Assembly (NCBI RefSeq): GCF_964204645.1
Contig: NC_134029.1
Span: forward strand, 14,500,850 to 14,560,849
Direction of reading: 5' to 3'
Source: Tubulanus polymorphus
Lineage: Eukaryota > Nemertea > Palaeonemertea > Tubulaniformes > Tubulanidae
Length of the DNA: 60,000 nt
Of this stretch, positions 47,382-57,480 are shown piece after piece (position 1 is the first letter of the stretch; each line of letters starts with the position of its first letter). The position numbers were made by a program, and so were the translations under genes. The notes below the pieces were generated by a model. It saw nothing but the letters and a program-made list of their open reading frames with translations, was not told the origin of the DNA and searched no databases.

Positions 47382-47617
47382 ATGAGTGAAAATAAGGTAT
47401 TAGAAATATTACATCTGATATATAAAAATCAACAGAATATCAAATCAATATTATGATTTCAGGTTTATTTTCTTTCTTAATTTACTCATTAAAACAGTTG
47501 TTAGAATTCTATGATTGCTGTAAAATTAGATACACTGAATTAATAGAAAATATAAATCATCTATCAGATAGATTGAATAATATTAAGTGTTGTGAAATAT
47601 GCAATAAAAGATATAAA
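47382..47617 (+). pseudogene. Small membrane/coiled-coil protein, broken
   Basis: 24 codons from ATG 47,382 to a TGA at 47,454. A neighbouring frame (from 47,453) then gives a hydrophobic helix and a helical region with two CxxC-like pairs (KCCEICNK). It is cut at 47,618 by the 33-bp TATAGCTGC motif and unrelated sequence. Confidence 0.4.
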
Positions 47618-47650
47618 TATAGCTGCAGAGTAGCGATAACGGGTTTTCTG
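47618..47650 (+). repeat. 33-bp TATAGCTGC motif, copy 4
   Basis: It marks an abrupt switch from Polinton-like to other sequence. The mini-stem has a G-to-T wobble change (GCTGC/GTAGC). Confidence 0.75.
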
Positions 47651-47923
47651 ACATTATTTCAAACCATCAACGGTCGAATTGGAAGGCAACAGTTATATGA
47701 AAATGCGTCTTTTGGAGATATGCCAACAAATACCCTTAGCGCAGAGCAATCACTGGTTTTTTATAAGCGCAAAGAAAATGAGTTTAGTGTATACATGCTA
47801 ACAAATACCCTAAGCGACGTAGATGATTTATTGCGGCTTTACTTGTAATTAAGAGTTCAATAAAGTTATATTGTATTGATAGAGACTGACAATTAGTCTA
47901 GGTATATAATAGACTGAAGAGAG

Positions 47924-49057
47924 CGGTGTTGTCATATCGCGGAAAGACGGAATCGCGGAATTTTCCAAAAACGCGGAATTTCTTCATTCTTACTTTAAAT
48001 AGAAAACGGGTTTTCCCACGGGGATACCCACTGTCGGACAGGGCACCGGACCGATCGATGCAACGAGTTAGGTTCGAGTCCCATTATTTGCAGGCAATTT
48101 TATATGGAATTATTATATTACGATACCGTTGACTGGTTGCCACCTGTAGAAGAAGTCAGAATCAAGTGGGGTGAAAGAGACCAGGCACCTAATGTCTATT
48201 TCTACTGGGCAAACTTCGGTTATCGAAGTTCATCGACTTTTTGAGAACTTCAGAAACGAATATTATCAGATAAATATTGAGCACGTTCGCGGTGTCGGAC
48301 CGTAGTTGTAGATGGTTGCAAACATGAAATCCTACGACCAAACAAGAATCGGTTCAAATTCCTTCGTCAAATTCGTCCAGTACCGGTACCAATGAGATTC
48401 TTTTGATCCAAATAATCAGCATAGGAACATATATGTTATAGCAGTCACAAAGAAAACATTAAAAAAAACGAAACCATTTTATAATCTTTCATATCATTTA
48501 ATTCTAAAAGATAAACCACATTCGCTTATAACAACAATGTAGACACACAACACGCATGAACAATCCTAAGCCAGAATGAAATGTACATAATGTCTATTTA
48601 TTTTCGTCTGACATCGATCCAGTTCCACAGTTGTGAGTTAACTCTGAGTTACTTAGAATCAATTCATTTCCAATGTTTTAAATCCAGAGACCAGAGTCAA
48701 ATCTTAACTCGGAACTGAGTCCTGGAGAATGACCCATGGTGTCATCAAAAATCCTACGTTTACGTACCATCGATTTGTATTCCTTCAGTTAATGCAGCGA
48801 TACTCTGTATCACTGAATTCGCAAAGCACGTATTGCCTAGGTTCTACATTATTTGGAACAGTATCGTTAAGTTGTTGACTGGCGATATAATAAATTATCA
48901 AATACTAATTCCCGTGGTTGAAAACCTGGGTCCGATGCCCTGTCCGACAGTGGGTATCCCCGTGGGAAAACCCGTTTACTATTTATAGTTAAAATGAAGA
49001 AATTCCGCGTTTTTGGAAAATTCCGCGATTCCGTCTTTCCGCGATATGACAACACCG
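47924..49057. mobile_element. 1,134-bp non-autonomous DNA transposon, ~140-bp TIRs
   Basis: CGGTGTTGTCATATCGCGGA at the left and its complement at the right continue as inverted repeats for about 140 bp with few mismatches. The centre has no transposase frame. Similar words (AGTCTAGGTATATA) lie outside both ends. The superfamily is unclear. Confidence 0.85.
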
Positions 49058-49976
49058 TGAGGAGAGAGCGGTAACCAGTCTAGGTATATATTACCTATTA
49101 TAAATATTAAATGATGGAAATAAAGATTATTGAAAAAGTTGAAAAGTAGTAATGAAAGAAGAATGGTCGATGGTATAAATGTAATTAGATTAAGATTATT
49201 AATGAGATTAGGAATACAAAGAAGTATTGCGAGAGGAGATCCGGCATCGCTGGCGTAGTTGGTACTCTGACGATTGAAAAACTCTAGTTGGGATAATAAA
49301 GGATGAAAGAAGATATCAGGTGTAAGAAGACAGAATAATTATGACGTGATGTTAAATATCGTAGAAGATGATGACCACCAATTGGAAACGGAAGGAACTA
49401 TATTCTTAGCGTACTGATATGAGTACCGAAGTGAAAGATCTATTTTAGAAGAGAGCGCTGCAAAGTTGGGTGTTCTTGGAGCCACCCTTTTTCATTGACT
49501 CAGAAAGGCGTCTCAAAAACGGTAACGCACTCGTACTCGCAAACAACAACCATTTATTACGATAGGCGGCACATAGTTGGCGAAAATATTAAAGCGACTA
49601 AATTTAGTAGTAGGTTTTAACGACTTATAGGCGCTTTGGGGTTTATTTGATGTTATTAATGAAATGTTATGATTGCATCAAATGACTTTCAACTTATAAA
49701 AACGGAGATTTTCCTTTTTTAAAAAATTAGAAAATACGGATATCCTCGAACCTGCGACCTTGCGCCTGACAAGACAACGCTATTCCAATGCGCCACGGAT
49801 TCTAACCGACATGAGAGGTGATGGGATATTACATATACCAGCTCTGTATCAAAATCAGGCTGGGTTCAGTTATTAAGCCGGATTTTAAGGTACGTCAAAC
49901 ATTTCAAAGGATTCTACCCAATGCTTTCAGAGCGCTTCATCTCCCTCGTCGTTTATTAGAGCATGTATTATTGATT
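49058..49976. other. No gene; tRNA-like fragment at 49,741-49,795
   Basis: The minus strand reads GCGCATTGGAATAGCG (A-box-like), then GGTCGCAGGTTCGAGG (B box). It lies ~180 bp before the left end of a Polinton-like block, like the fragment at 26,520. Confidence 0.5.
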
Positions 49977-50169
49977 AGTTGTCGGATCTGAGACGAGATA
50001 CATTTTATGTTCGAAAAAAGTGGAATAATATTAATAATAATAATAATAATCCACAGAATTCCAAGAGAAATAAAAAATCATTAAGGAATCACATGTATAT
50101 TCATGAGCTTAACAATAAACTGTATAATTCAAATTAAGATATATAATATTTATATTAATAAATTAAATT

Positions 50170-50654
50170 AATCGAAGAGCACGGTTGAAAATTAGAAGAG
50201 ATGATAAATTTTTAATTAGATTTATAAAAAGTGATAGCACAAATAAAATTAAAATAAAGGTATATGATGAAAGTCAACATGCATTTATGGCAAAAAACCA
50301 TTAGCTAAATTGCTAGGAATTGCACCAGATGCTGTTACAGGAAACGTAGATGGTAATTCAAATTTAATGACTTTTACACACATTTATATTTATTGCAATT
50401 TAATCGATCCTACAAAAACATTCGAAGCAACTAAAGATATAACTTGTAATTCTGGTTTATTAAACATTTTACCATGGAAGAATGTTAAAAAATTTGGAAC
50501 GCAAATAAATAATAATTTAACAGAATGTGATTTCAAACCATGCATTCCTCAATTTAATAATTTTAGATTAGAAATTAGAAATTATAATGGATATTTAATT
50601 GATTTGAATAACTTTCCTGTGATATATGAATTAGTTATAAGATGTAGAGAGTAA
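50170..50654 (+). pseudogene. Penton-like capsid protein, 5'-truncated
   Basis: Similarity to 27,590-28,099. A one-base shift near 50,296 divides it. The C-terminal LIDLNNFPVIYELVIR motif and the natural TAA (50,652-50,654) are preserved. Confidence 0.65.
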
Positions 50655-50671
50655 TTTTTTTCACTATATAA

Positions 50672-51013
50672 ATGAATATAACTGTTGGACCGAGTATATG
50701 TTTTGGGTTTGATTTTAAACATGGTAAAGAAATGAGAATTAAACTAAATGATGTAATTACTGATATTAAAAGTAAATCATTTAATAATGTATCAATGATT
50801 AATAAAGAAAATTATAATATAGAAAAAGTAATTGATTTAATTATAACACCTTTAGAATATTGTGAATTAAATCAAGATGGAATTATCGATGATATTAAAG
50901 ATATATTACCTAAAATATATGATAATCATAAAAGTAGTAATGAAATAAATGTTGAAATAATTATAACTAAGTTAACTAAATATTTTGAAGATAGTAATTT
51001 TTTTGATAAATAA
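50672..51013 (+). CDS. Conserved Polinton protein, 113 aa
   Basis: Intact copy of the gene broken at 28,107. It starts at CTATATAAATG, 17 bp after the penton stop, and its stop abuts the next gene's ATG. It has a glycine/phenylalanine-rich start and a helical acidic remainder. Function unknown. Confidence 0.7.
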   Translation: MNITVGPSICFGFDFKHGKEMRIKLNDVITDIKSKSFNNVSMINKENYNIEKVIDLIITPLEYCELNQDGIIDDIKDILPKIYDNHKSSNEINVEIIITKLTKYFEDSNFFDK

Positions 51014-51235
51014 ATGAGTGATAATAAGTGGATAATAATTGGATTATATAATGGAGCATTATTATCAGTGGGAACTGTTGGTTATTCAATGGTATTAAAA
51101 AAAGTATTTAAAATGGGAAGTGTTAATGTTGATAGATTTGATATAAATGATATCTTAAAATCAACGTTAGCAGTAACTTTATCTAATTTAACTATTGATT
51201 ATTTGGAAAAACAAAAATATATTCCTCCTATATAA
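51014..51235 (+). CDS. Small membrane protein, 73 aa (second copy)
   Basis: Differs from 28,446-28,667 at two residues as read. Strong conservation while neighbours decay suggests recent shared origin or selection before insertion. Confidence 0.7.
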   Translation: MSDNKWIIIGLYNGALLSVGTVGYSMVLKKVFKMGSVNVDRFDINDILKSTLAVTLSNLTIDYLEKQKYIPPI

Positions 51236-51258
51236 ATGCATATTTTTTTGCTAAATAA

Positions 51259-51384
51259 ATGGCATCTGCAATTATAACTATTATAGGATCGGCAATTGTT
51301 AACGCTTTAGCATTTACTGGTGGTGGTTATTTATTTAAGCATATTGATAAAAATGGTTGCAATTGGTTACAATTAGTTCTGTAA
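51259..51384 (+). pseudogene. MASAI-type membrane protein, 3'-deleted
   Basis: The first 33 codons match 28,692. A deletion then joins it to the hydrophobic part of the next gene, ending at 51,384 in the wrong frame. Confidence 0.65.
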
Positions 51385-51632
51385 TAACATTTCTAGCAAT
51401 ATTCTCACCATTAACACCTTTAGCTATATCAATTGGCGTGCTAGGATTATCATCAAGTGTTTGAACTGGTATAAGTTCAAAATTAAATATAAAAAGTAAT
51501 AAAGAAAAAATTAAAACATATATAAAAGAAATAAATAAATTAAAAAATACACTAAATTATATCATAAGTTTAAATGGTAATATAAAAATTGAAGAACAGG
51601 ATAAATTATTAAAAGAATTAATAAATTATTAA
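51385..51632 (+). pseudogene. Coiled-coil/TM protein, 3' part
   Basis: In the frame TTT CTA GCA it encodes a hydrophobic helix (FLAIFSPLTPLAISIGVLGL), a TGA near 51,465, then the lysine-rich coiled coil, stopping at 51,632. It is the same gene type as the split gene at 29,133/30,451. Confidence 0.6.
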
Positions 51633-51648
51633 TTTTTTTATTATATAA

Positions 51649-52980
51649 ATGGGGTTTCCAAAAGCTTTCCAATATAATAAATCAATTAAATATAATATTC
51701 CTGCAATAGATTTTAATAAAAATATTACATATAAAAATTTGGTTTTAAATTCATTCACTAATTTAGATATTTATGCTACTGAAAGTATTAATTTTAATGT
51801 AAAGATGGAAAATATATTCAATGTTTACGTAATTAATTTTGAAAATTTAAATGAGGCAAAACAATGGTTATTAAAATCCAATATGAAATATTGGCAGAAC
51901 CAATTAAATTTTGCAGTTTATTGTGCAACAACAGGGTGTGGTATAAGTTGGAATGATCATTTAAATGAACCAAGTTTACCATTGATGTTATCACTTTTTA
52001 GATTTCATACATATTTTCAAATAAAATTAATATCAGATGAATTAGAATGTCCTTTACCAGGTTCAAAATACTTTAATGAACTAAATAATAATATTAATTT
52101 TTCTAAGTTTTATAAAATATGTAATGAATTTAATATTTATTCAAATAATGATTTTAGATCAGAAATTGGAACAATGGGTGGATTAGGAATATTATATACT
52201 AAAGAATTTGGAAAAATAATGACAAATACAGATATAAGAACACTAAATTGGAATGAATTACCAAAATATTATAATAATATACAACAACAAAATAATAATG
52301 GTTGGATTAATTTCATTTTAGAAAATAGTGAAGGTTTTACTAAAGCTGGAATACAAAGAATAAATCAATCAATTAGAACTTATTTGATATGTATTTTAGG
52401 TACGCAAGTTGAAACAAGATCACCAATAGTTGGAAATGATGCGCAGAAACAATTCAAAGTATTATTTGAAGATTCCATTCATAATGATAAAAATAGATCG
52501 ATTCCAGAAAATATAGTTAGGTACCAAAATTATTTAGAGAAATCACATATTAGATTAAATTATTGTATAGGCCCTAATCTATTAATTATTTCTAATGATT
52601 TAGTATTAAAGATGGGAAATATAATTGGCTCTAATAATCTAATTAAAACTGCAACCATAAATAATTCATTTGGATTAAATGATATAAATAAAAAGATTAT
52701 TACTGCTCCAAAATTAATGGAAGGTGAAAAAAATAAAAAACATATTCAATCAACAGAAACTAAAACTAAGAATATTAAATTAAATAATGATTCTAAAATA
52801 AAAGATTACAATACTATAGAAAATGGTGCCGTACGGCACCCACACGGTGATATAAAAACTGATAATATTCAACATGATATAATAAAAACTAATAATGATA
52901 ATAAATCCCATGAAAATGCTAAATTAGCTATAACTTGTAGGGCCTATAGGAATTGTAATTGGAGGAATATTATATTTTAG
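51649..52980 (+). CDS. 443-aa-type conserved Polinton protein
   Basis: Nearly intact. Conserved blocks: YWQNQLNFAVYCATTGCGIS near residue 84, LFRFHTYFQIKL near 117, AGIQRINQSIRTYLICIL near 230, and LNYCIGPNLLIISNDL near 300. The polar C-terminal linker carries the 27-nt insert. A 7-bp insertion near 52,940 (GGGCCTA) shifts the frame and removes the C-terminal membrane helix seen in the sister copy. It starts at TTATATAAATGG. It resembles uncharacterised proteins of invertebrate Polinton-like elements and is probably a virion-associated membrane-anchored protein. Confidence 0.7.
   Translation: MGFPKAFQYNKSIKYNIPAIDFNKNITYKNLVLNSFTNLDIYATESINFNVKMENIFNVYVINFENLNEAKQWLLKSNMKYWQNQLNFAVYCATTGCGISWNDHLNEPSLPLMLSLFRFHTYFQIKLISDELECPLPGSKYFNELNNNINFSKFYKICNEFNIYSNNDFRSEIGTMGGLGILYTKEFGKIMTNTDIRTLNWNELPKYYNNIQQQNNNGWINFILENSEGFTKAGIQRINQSIRTYLICILGTQVETRSPIVGNDAQKQFKVLFEDSIHNDKNRSIPENIVRYQNYLEKSHIRLNYCIGPNLLIISNDLVLKMGNIIGSNNLIKTATINNSFGLNDINKKIITAPKLMEGEKNKKHIQSTETKTKNIKLNNDSKIKDYNTIENGAVRHPHGDIKTDNIQHDIIKTNNDNKSHENAKLAITCRAYRNCNWRNIIF
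52825..52851 (+). other. 27-nt in-frame palindromic insert (443-aa gene)
   Basis: It lies between GAAAAT and ATAAAA and is absent at 31,935. It begins with the perfect 16-bp palindrome GGTGCCGTACGGCACC and encodes GAVRHPHGD. It differs from the integrase insert at four positions, all transitions. Confidence 0.88.
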
Positions 52981-53002
52981 ATTTTAATTCTTTATTATAT
53001 AA

Positions 53003-53391
53003 ATGGAAGAAGATATTCCAATGGATACTTCTGGTGACCCCTCTGGTATAAGCGATGAACCACAACAAGAATTTAATTAAACTAATTGATAATGATGATG
53101 GAGCAGCATATAATACTAATTCAGGTGAAGATGATTCTAGTGGGCCTATATTATATGATTATGATGAATTTAAATGTGATACTGAAACGCGCAAAAAATT
53201 TGAAGAATATATGACAGCTCACGAAAGGGGAGTTATTAAACCCAAAACATTTAGAAAAGATTTAATTGATAGATTAGAAAAAACAGAAAACCCTGAATTG
53301 AAAGAAGATTTATATTTAATGAAAAGTAGAGTAATAGATACAATTGTTAACGAATTATTACCAAAAGATGTAATAGATAAGGTTCCACAAT
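53003..53391 (+). pseudogene. Large coiled-coil Polinton protein, 5' fragment
   Basis: It starts at TTATATAAATGG. A frameshift near 53,075 divides the acidic N-terminus from the conserved TRKKFEEYMTAHERGVIKPK and SRVIDTIVNELLPKDVIDKV segments. The Polinton sequence ends abruptly at 53,391. It lacks the long poly-Asp run of the other copy. Confidence 0.65.
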
Positions 53392-54479
53392 CTCTTTCAC
53401 CAACCCATGCCTCGACCCCGCTTCCCAGCTCCCCGTTTTTAAGTTTGCTGCGAAGAAATAGAAAATTCATTTGCAAAATGAATCAAAAAATAGATCTATT
53501 ATAAGCTGTCAGTTAACACTCACATCCGCATTACGTCTTGCCTATATTTACACGTCTTTCTCATTTCGTCTAATATCGCTGTCGTACTCAGCGAAATGTT
53601 GGCAATTTGGAGGTCACTTTCGATCTAGAATTCAAAGCAAACAGTTTAATATATAGTTTTACCATAACCGAGTACAGAAATTAGTGAGAATAGGGCTTGT
53701 ATCTTACTCGTTTAGATGTTTTCTGAACTGATGGCACTTTCATGCCATTTAGTTGCTCGATAGAACACGCATTTCTGAATATCGGCTAGAAAAACAAGAG
53801 CTAGGCTTAAAGACTGACACAACGAGGTTCCCTTAACCGAATTTTGGCACTTACTCTTAATTGCTTTCGCTCTTCGGTCATTTTTTTTTTGGTCGGTGGC
53901 TGATGTTGATGGTGGCTACGATTGTTTAGTGTGGGTGCCGGATTTTGTTGTTCTGGTGCCGGATTGTAGCCGTTCATTAGGAAATTCCATCGACCAAAAT
54001 CGTCATTATAGGTTTGATAATCTGAACCATAAAGTGAAATACTTAAGACCGAAACAATCGCCGTGAAAATCCGTGTTCTGCCGCATGTGCCAGGCTTCAC
54101 CCAGTCCTGAGAATGGCCGCTTCGCGGAGCTCCGTATACTGCCTATACTAAAGAGCTCGCGTGAACCACCCACCCAGTCATGTAGTCGTTATTTTACGTC
54201 GAAATTGCCGACTAGCGCTCAGTCGGCACTTTACCCACTCAGTACTCGGCAACTACTCATCCGATTTCAATAAATAAACTACCTACACTGACCTTATGTT
54301 GTTATCTTTTCATTGTTTACACTCCAAAGAATATATTTGAAGTTCAAGTGGCTGGAAATTGCCTCTAGAAATATTTTAGTACTGCTTTTGGTTCCTCGCG
54401 AGACTCATCCGCATTAAAAAATCAATCTTAGCAACACAACAATAGATACCGCTCTGCGCGACTCGTGGAATTTTTATTT
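53392..54479. other. No gene seen
   Basis: Host-like non-coding sequence. The open frames here are short and lack domains. Confidence 0.5.
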
Positions 54480-54664
54480 TTTATAATTTTTAATTATAAT
54501 TTAATTATTATAATTATATAATTATTTAATTATTATAATTATTATATTAATCATATAATTATTAAAATTATTATAATTTGATTATAATTTTTATAAAACG
54601 TGCCTGGCACTTTACTGAGAACCTTATAAGGTTCTCAGTAAAGTGCCAGGCACGTTTTATAAAA
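54480..54664. repeat. A/T-rich tract and perfect 76-bp palindrome
   Basis: After ~110 bp of ATTATAAT-type sequence, 54,589-54,664 is a perfect palindrome with no spacer. Each half runs TTTTATAAAACGTGCCTGGC to ...GAACCTTA, centred between 54,626 and 54,627. Confidence 0.93.
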
Positions 54665-55170
54665 ATTTTAATTATGAAGTTGTACTTCGCTTTTTATGAA
54701 ATAGAGAATGCCTCGATTGAGTTACAAGATTATAAATCATATTAAGATTACGTCGCTTACCTGTTGGTTGCCACATTTTGAAGGATGTTCTGTGTGCGAC
54801 TAAATGCGGGAGACTGTTGTCACCGAGAAACTGCTTCTCCTGTTGTTTTTCCGTCCTAGTTACCGTTCGTTCAAAATCGACGTGCGATTATAAAAAGATT
54901 GGCTCAAGTCCATTAGCCTATAGCATTAAATAGTTCCAGCAGAGACTTATCACATTGGACTGGTATTTGGAATTAATCCGCCAATATTGGACTGATTGAA
55001 TCTTACGACATTACGCCATAGGTTCACCAAGAACCTTAGTGTCTGTGATGTACCAATTGGTTACACTAGGATCGTAGATCACTGGTGGAGACAACCACTG
55101 CCAGTGCTGGGTGAAGCCATAGGACGTGCGGCTCAACTCCAGAACAGGTAAAAGTAGAGATCTATCAATC
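54665..55170. other. No gene seen
   Basis: Non-coding. Confidence 0.5.
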
Positions 55171-55380
55171 CTAAATATCGGCCGATTCTACTCGTCGACA
55201 ATGTCTACAACCCCGATTGTCGTCCGATTCTACTCGTCGACAATGTCTACAACCCCGATTGTCGTCCGATATAGAGTGGCCGGGATCGAGGGGCTGCGTG
55301 TGTGCGTGGATTATTACCCTTATATAGAGTGGCCGGGATCGAGGGGCTGCGTGTGTGCGTGGATTACCCTTATATATAGC
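55171..55380. repeat. Two short tandem arrays
   Basis: A 41-bp unit (CGATTCTACTCGTCGACAAT..) is repeated twice at 55,182-55,268. Two and a bit copies follow of a ~50-bp unit containing TATAGAGTGGCCGGGATCGA and GTGTGTGCGTGGATTA, which resumes at 59,530. Confidence 0.85.
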
Positions 55381-56045
55381 GCGTTCGATTTCCTAACTCA
55401 CATTTACTCGGGGATTCCCGGGTAACTAATCGAACGCACCCGGGTTTCCCCGAGTTACGGTGGATAAACAAACGACTTTGGGTAAAGTCAATCAATGTCA
55501 ATTAAACTTTATTGATCCGTATGAATACAAACAAGGTATACAAAACTAATACACTACACGCAGCGATCATACAGAAAGCGAAAAAAGTATTAAAAATACA
55601 CAAAGCAGAATTATATGTTTATTTTGGAGAAACCACGGCTTATACGCGATATTACGCCTAACTTTCACGGTCCATCTGCTTCCAGATAGTTTAATGTTCG
55701 ACAATCTGAATCTTAATACTCCATCTATCGGAACAGCTAATTAAATATTATACCATAGGAATAATTCTAAGTAAAGAAATACATTTTACAATATAGCAAT
55801 ATTCAATTTAGTTGTATTTTTTCTAATGCGATGCGGTAACATTCAGAGGCCAGATTTTTCATCGCTCAGAGATTTATGTCACTTTCATTAGAGGACAGAA
55901 AGAGATACGCTCAGTCTGTATCGATTGAGATTGATTAAATTCTGGCAGTACATTGCAGGTTTCCATAAAATAAACTTTTGTGGTTGTTAGTAAGGGTGTA
56001 AATCGAATCGGATTGAATTTACTCGGGTATACCCGAGTAAGTGTC

Positions 56046-57246
56046 ATGGCATCTTTTAGAAAGAAAAAAACTATTCTGGCGCTTGTGCTCTTTCTGAGAC
56101 AGTATTCTCGTAGACCTTTCGGGCTTTTATCAAACAGTGATGCACTGATCTTTTTGAATGACAGGCGGGCAAAGGTGCCTCGAATAGAAAATTACGTTGA
56201 AGAAACCGTCCCATCCTACTCTTTCGACGATTTCATGTCACATTTTCGTTTAGAAAGAACGACGTTTGAGAATATATTACGACAGATTTCGGTATGCGAC
56301 GAAATGCGAACGGCAGGTCATGGACGTGAACCTATACCACATGAAAAACAGCTTCTTCTGTTTCTATGGTACCTAGGTGGGTGTCTCCAGCCCATTCATT
56401 TACTGTTGTATAAATCAAATGATGTAATAAAGAAATTTAAAAATTTGTTTTGTTCACCAGGCACTCCAGAGTCCTTCAGATCGTTGGCTGATCGATTCAA
56501 CGTATCCAAATCCACTGCCCATGGTACTATCAAAAAGCTGATATCAGCCATGAAGAATAATTTGATGGATCTGTATATAAGGTGGCCAGATGAACGAAGA
56601 AAACGGGCGATATCGGCAGGTTTCGTGCAGATTTCCCGGCGCAGTTGGTTGCGTTGATGGATGCCATATACCCATTAGAGCACCACGAAAGAATCCATCA
56701 TCGTACGTCAACAGAAAGAAATTCCACTCGGTGGTTCTTCAAGGAATCTGCGACCACACCCTCAGGTTTACTCACGTCTATGCAGGGAGGCCCGGGTGTA
56801 CACATGACGCGTGAGTACAACGCAATTCGATGATCTACAGAAATTCAGACGAATTATTTGACGACGACTTTTTACTTGGAGACTCAGCATATCCTCTTGA
56901 ATCATGGCTGATCACACCATTTAAGGATTATGGGAACTTAACCAACAACCAAAAAGCATTCAATCGTCGACTCAGTTCAGCAAGAGTGGCTATAGAAAGA
57001 GCTTTTGGCCAGTTAAAGGGACGATTCCGAAGATTGAAAGATAACTTCGACGTTTCCGACTTCTAACTAATGATCGGCAGCATTTTGTGTGCGTGTATCC
57101 TACACAACATCTGTATTGAAATGAACGACGAGAGCATTGATGTAGCTGAATTTGAAGATGTCAATTACAACCTAGAACGACCATATAACCATGGACAGGG
57201 TGGTGCAGAGCGACGACAACACATTATTGATCTGTTACAGGCATAG
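56046..57246 (+). pseudogene. Harbinger transposase (DDE_Tnp_4), broken
   Basis: It starts at MASFRKKK (56,046). A helix-turn-helix-like region (RFNVSKSTAHGTIKKL) lies near 56,497. Catalytic motifs: first Asp in VGCVDGCHIP (near 56,650), second in LLGDSAYP (near 56,876), and the Glu in AIERAFGQLKGRF (near 57,000). It is broken by a frameshift near 56,620, a short out-of-frame stretch at 56,812-56,832 and a TAA at 57,064-57,066. The C-terminal ILCACILHNI...LLQA end at 57,246 is typical. The enzyme would cut and paste the element with 3-bp target duplications. Confidence 0.85.
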
Positions 57247-57480
57247 ATTCCGCTTGTCACTTCTTGACTTCAATAGAATAATTCGATATTACACTTTTTC
57301 AAATTATTTATAAGTTTATTATTAACTTCGACATGTAAAATATTTATTCTAAACTTCAACAAATAAATACAAATGCATTGTGTATAAAATTAGACATTAT
57401 TTCTAAAATAACAAACATTACTTTGAACTAAGTAAAACAAGGGTAACATGAAACCATATCAAGCCAACAAACTTTGAAAA

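Larger units (their letters stand above)
49977..53391. mobile_element. Second partial Polinton-like block
   Basis: It shares the left-end word AGTTGTCGGATCTGA and gene order with 26,778-32,660. The first gene and the penton 5' end are deleted, two middle genes are fused by deletion near 51,355, and it stops at 53,391 inside the large coiled-coil gene. Genes in it are often more intact than in the 16-kb element. Confidence 0.8.

Noticed and set aside
53807-54100. 97-aa minus-strand frame with His/Gln-rich stretch
   Set aside because: No recognisable domain; composition arises from a CCACC-rich non-coding stretch.
56811-56840. A 30-bp GT...AG intron in the Harbinger transposase
   Set aside because: Too short for a normal animal intron; more likely an insertion or frame damage.
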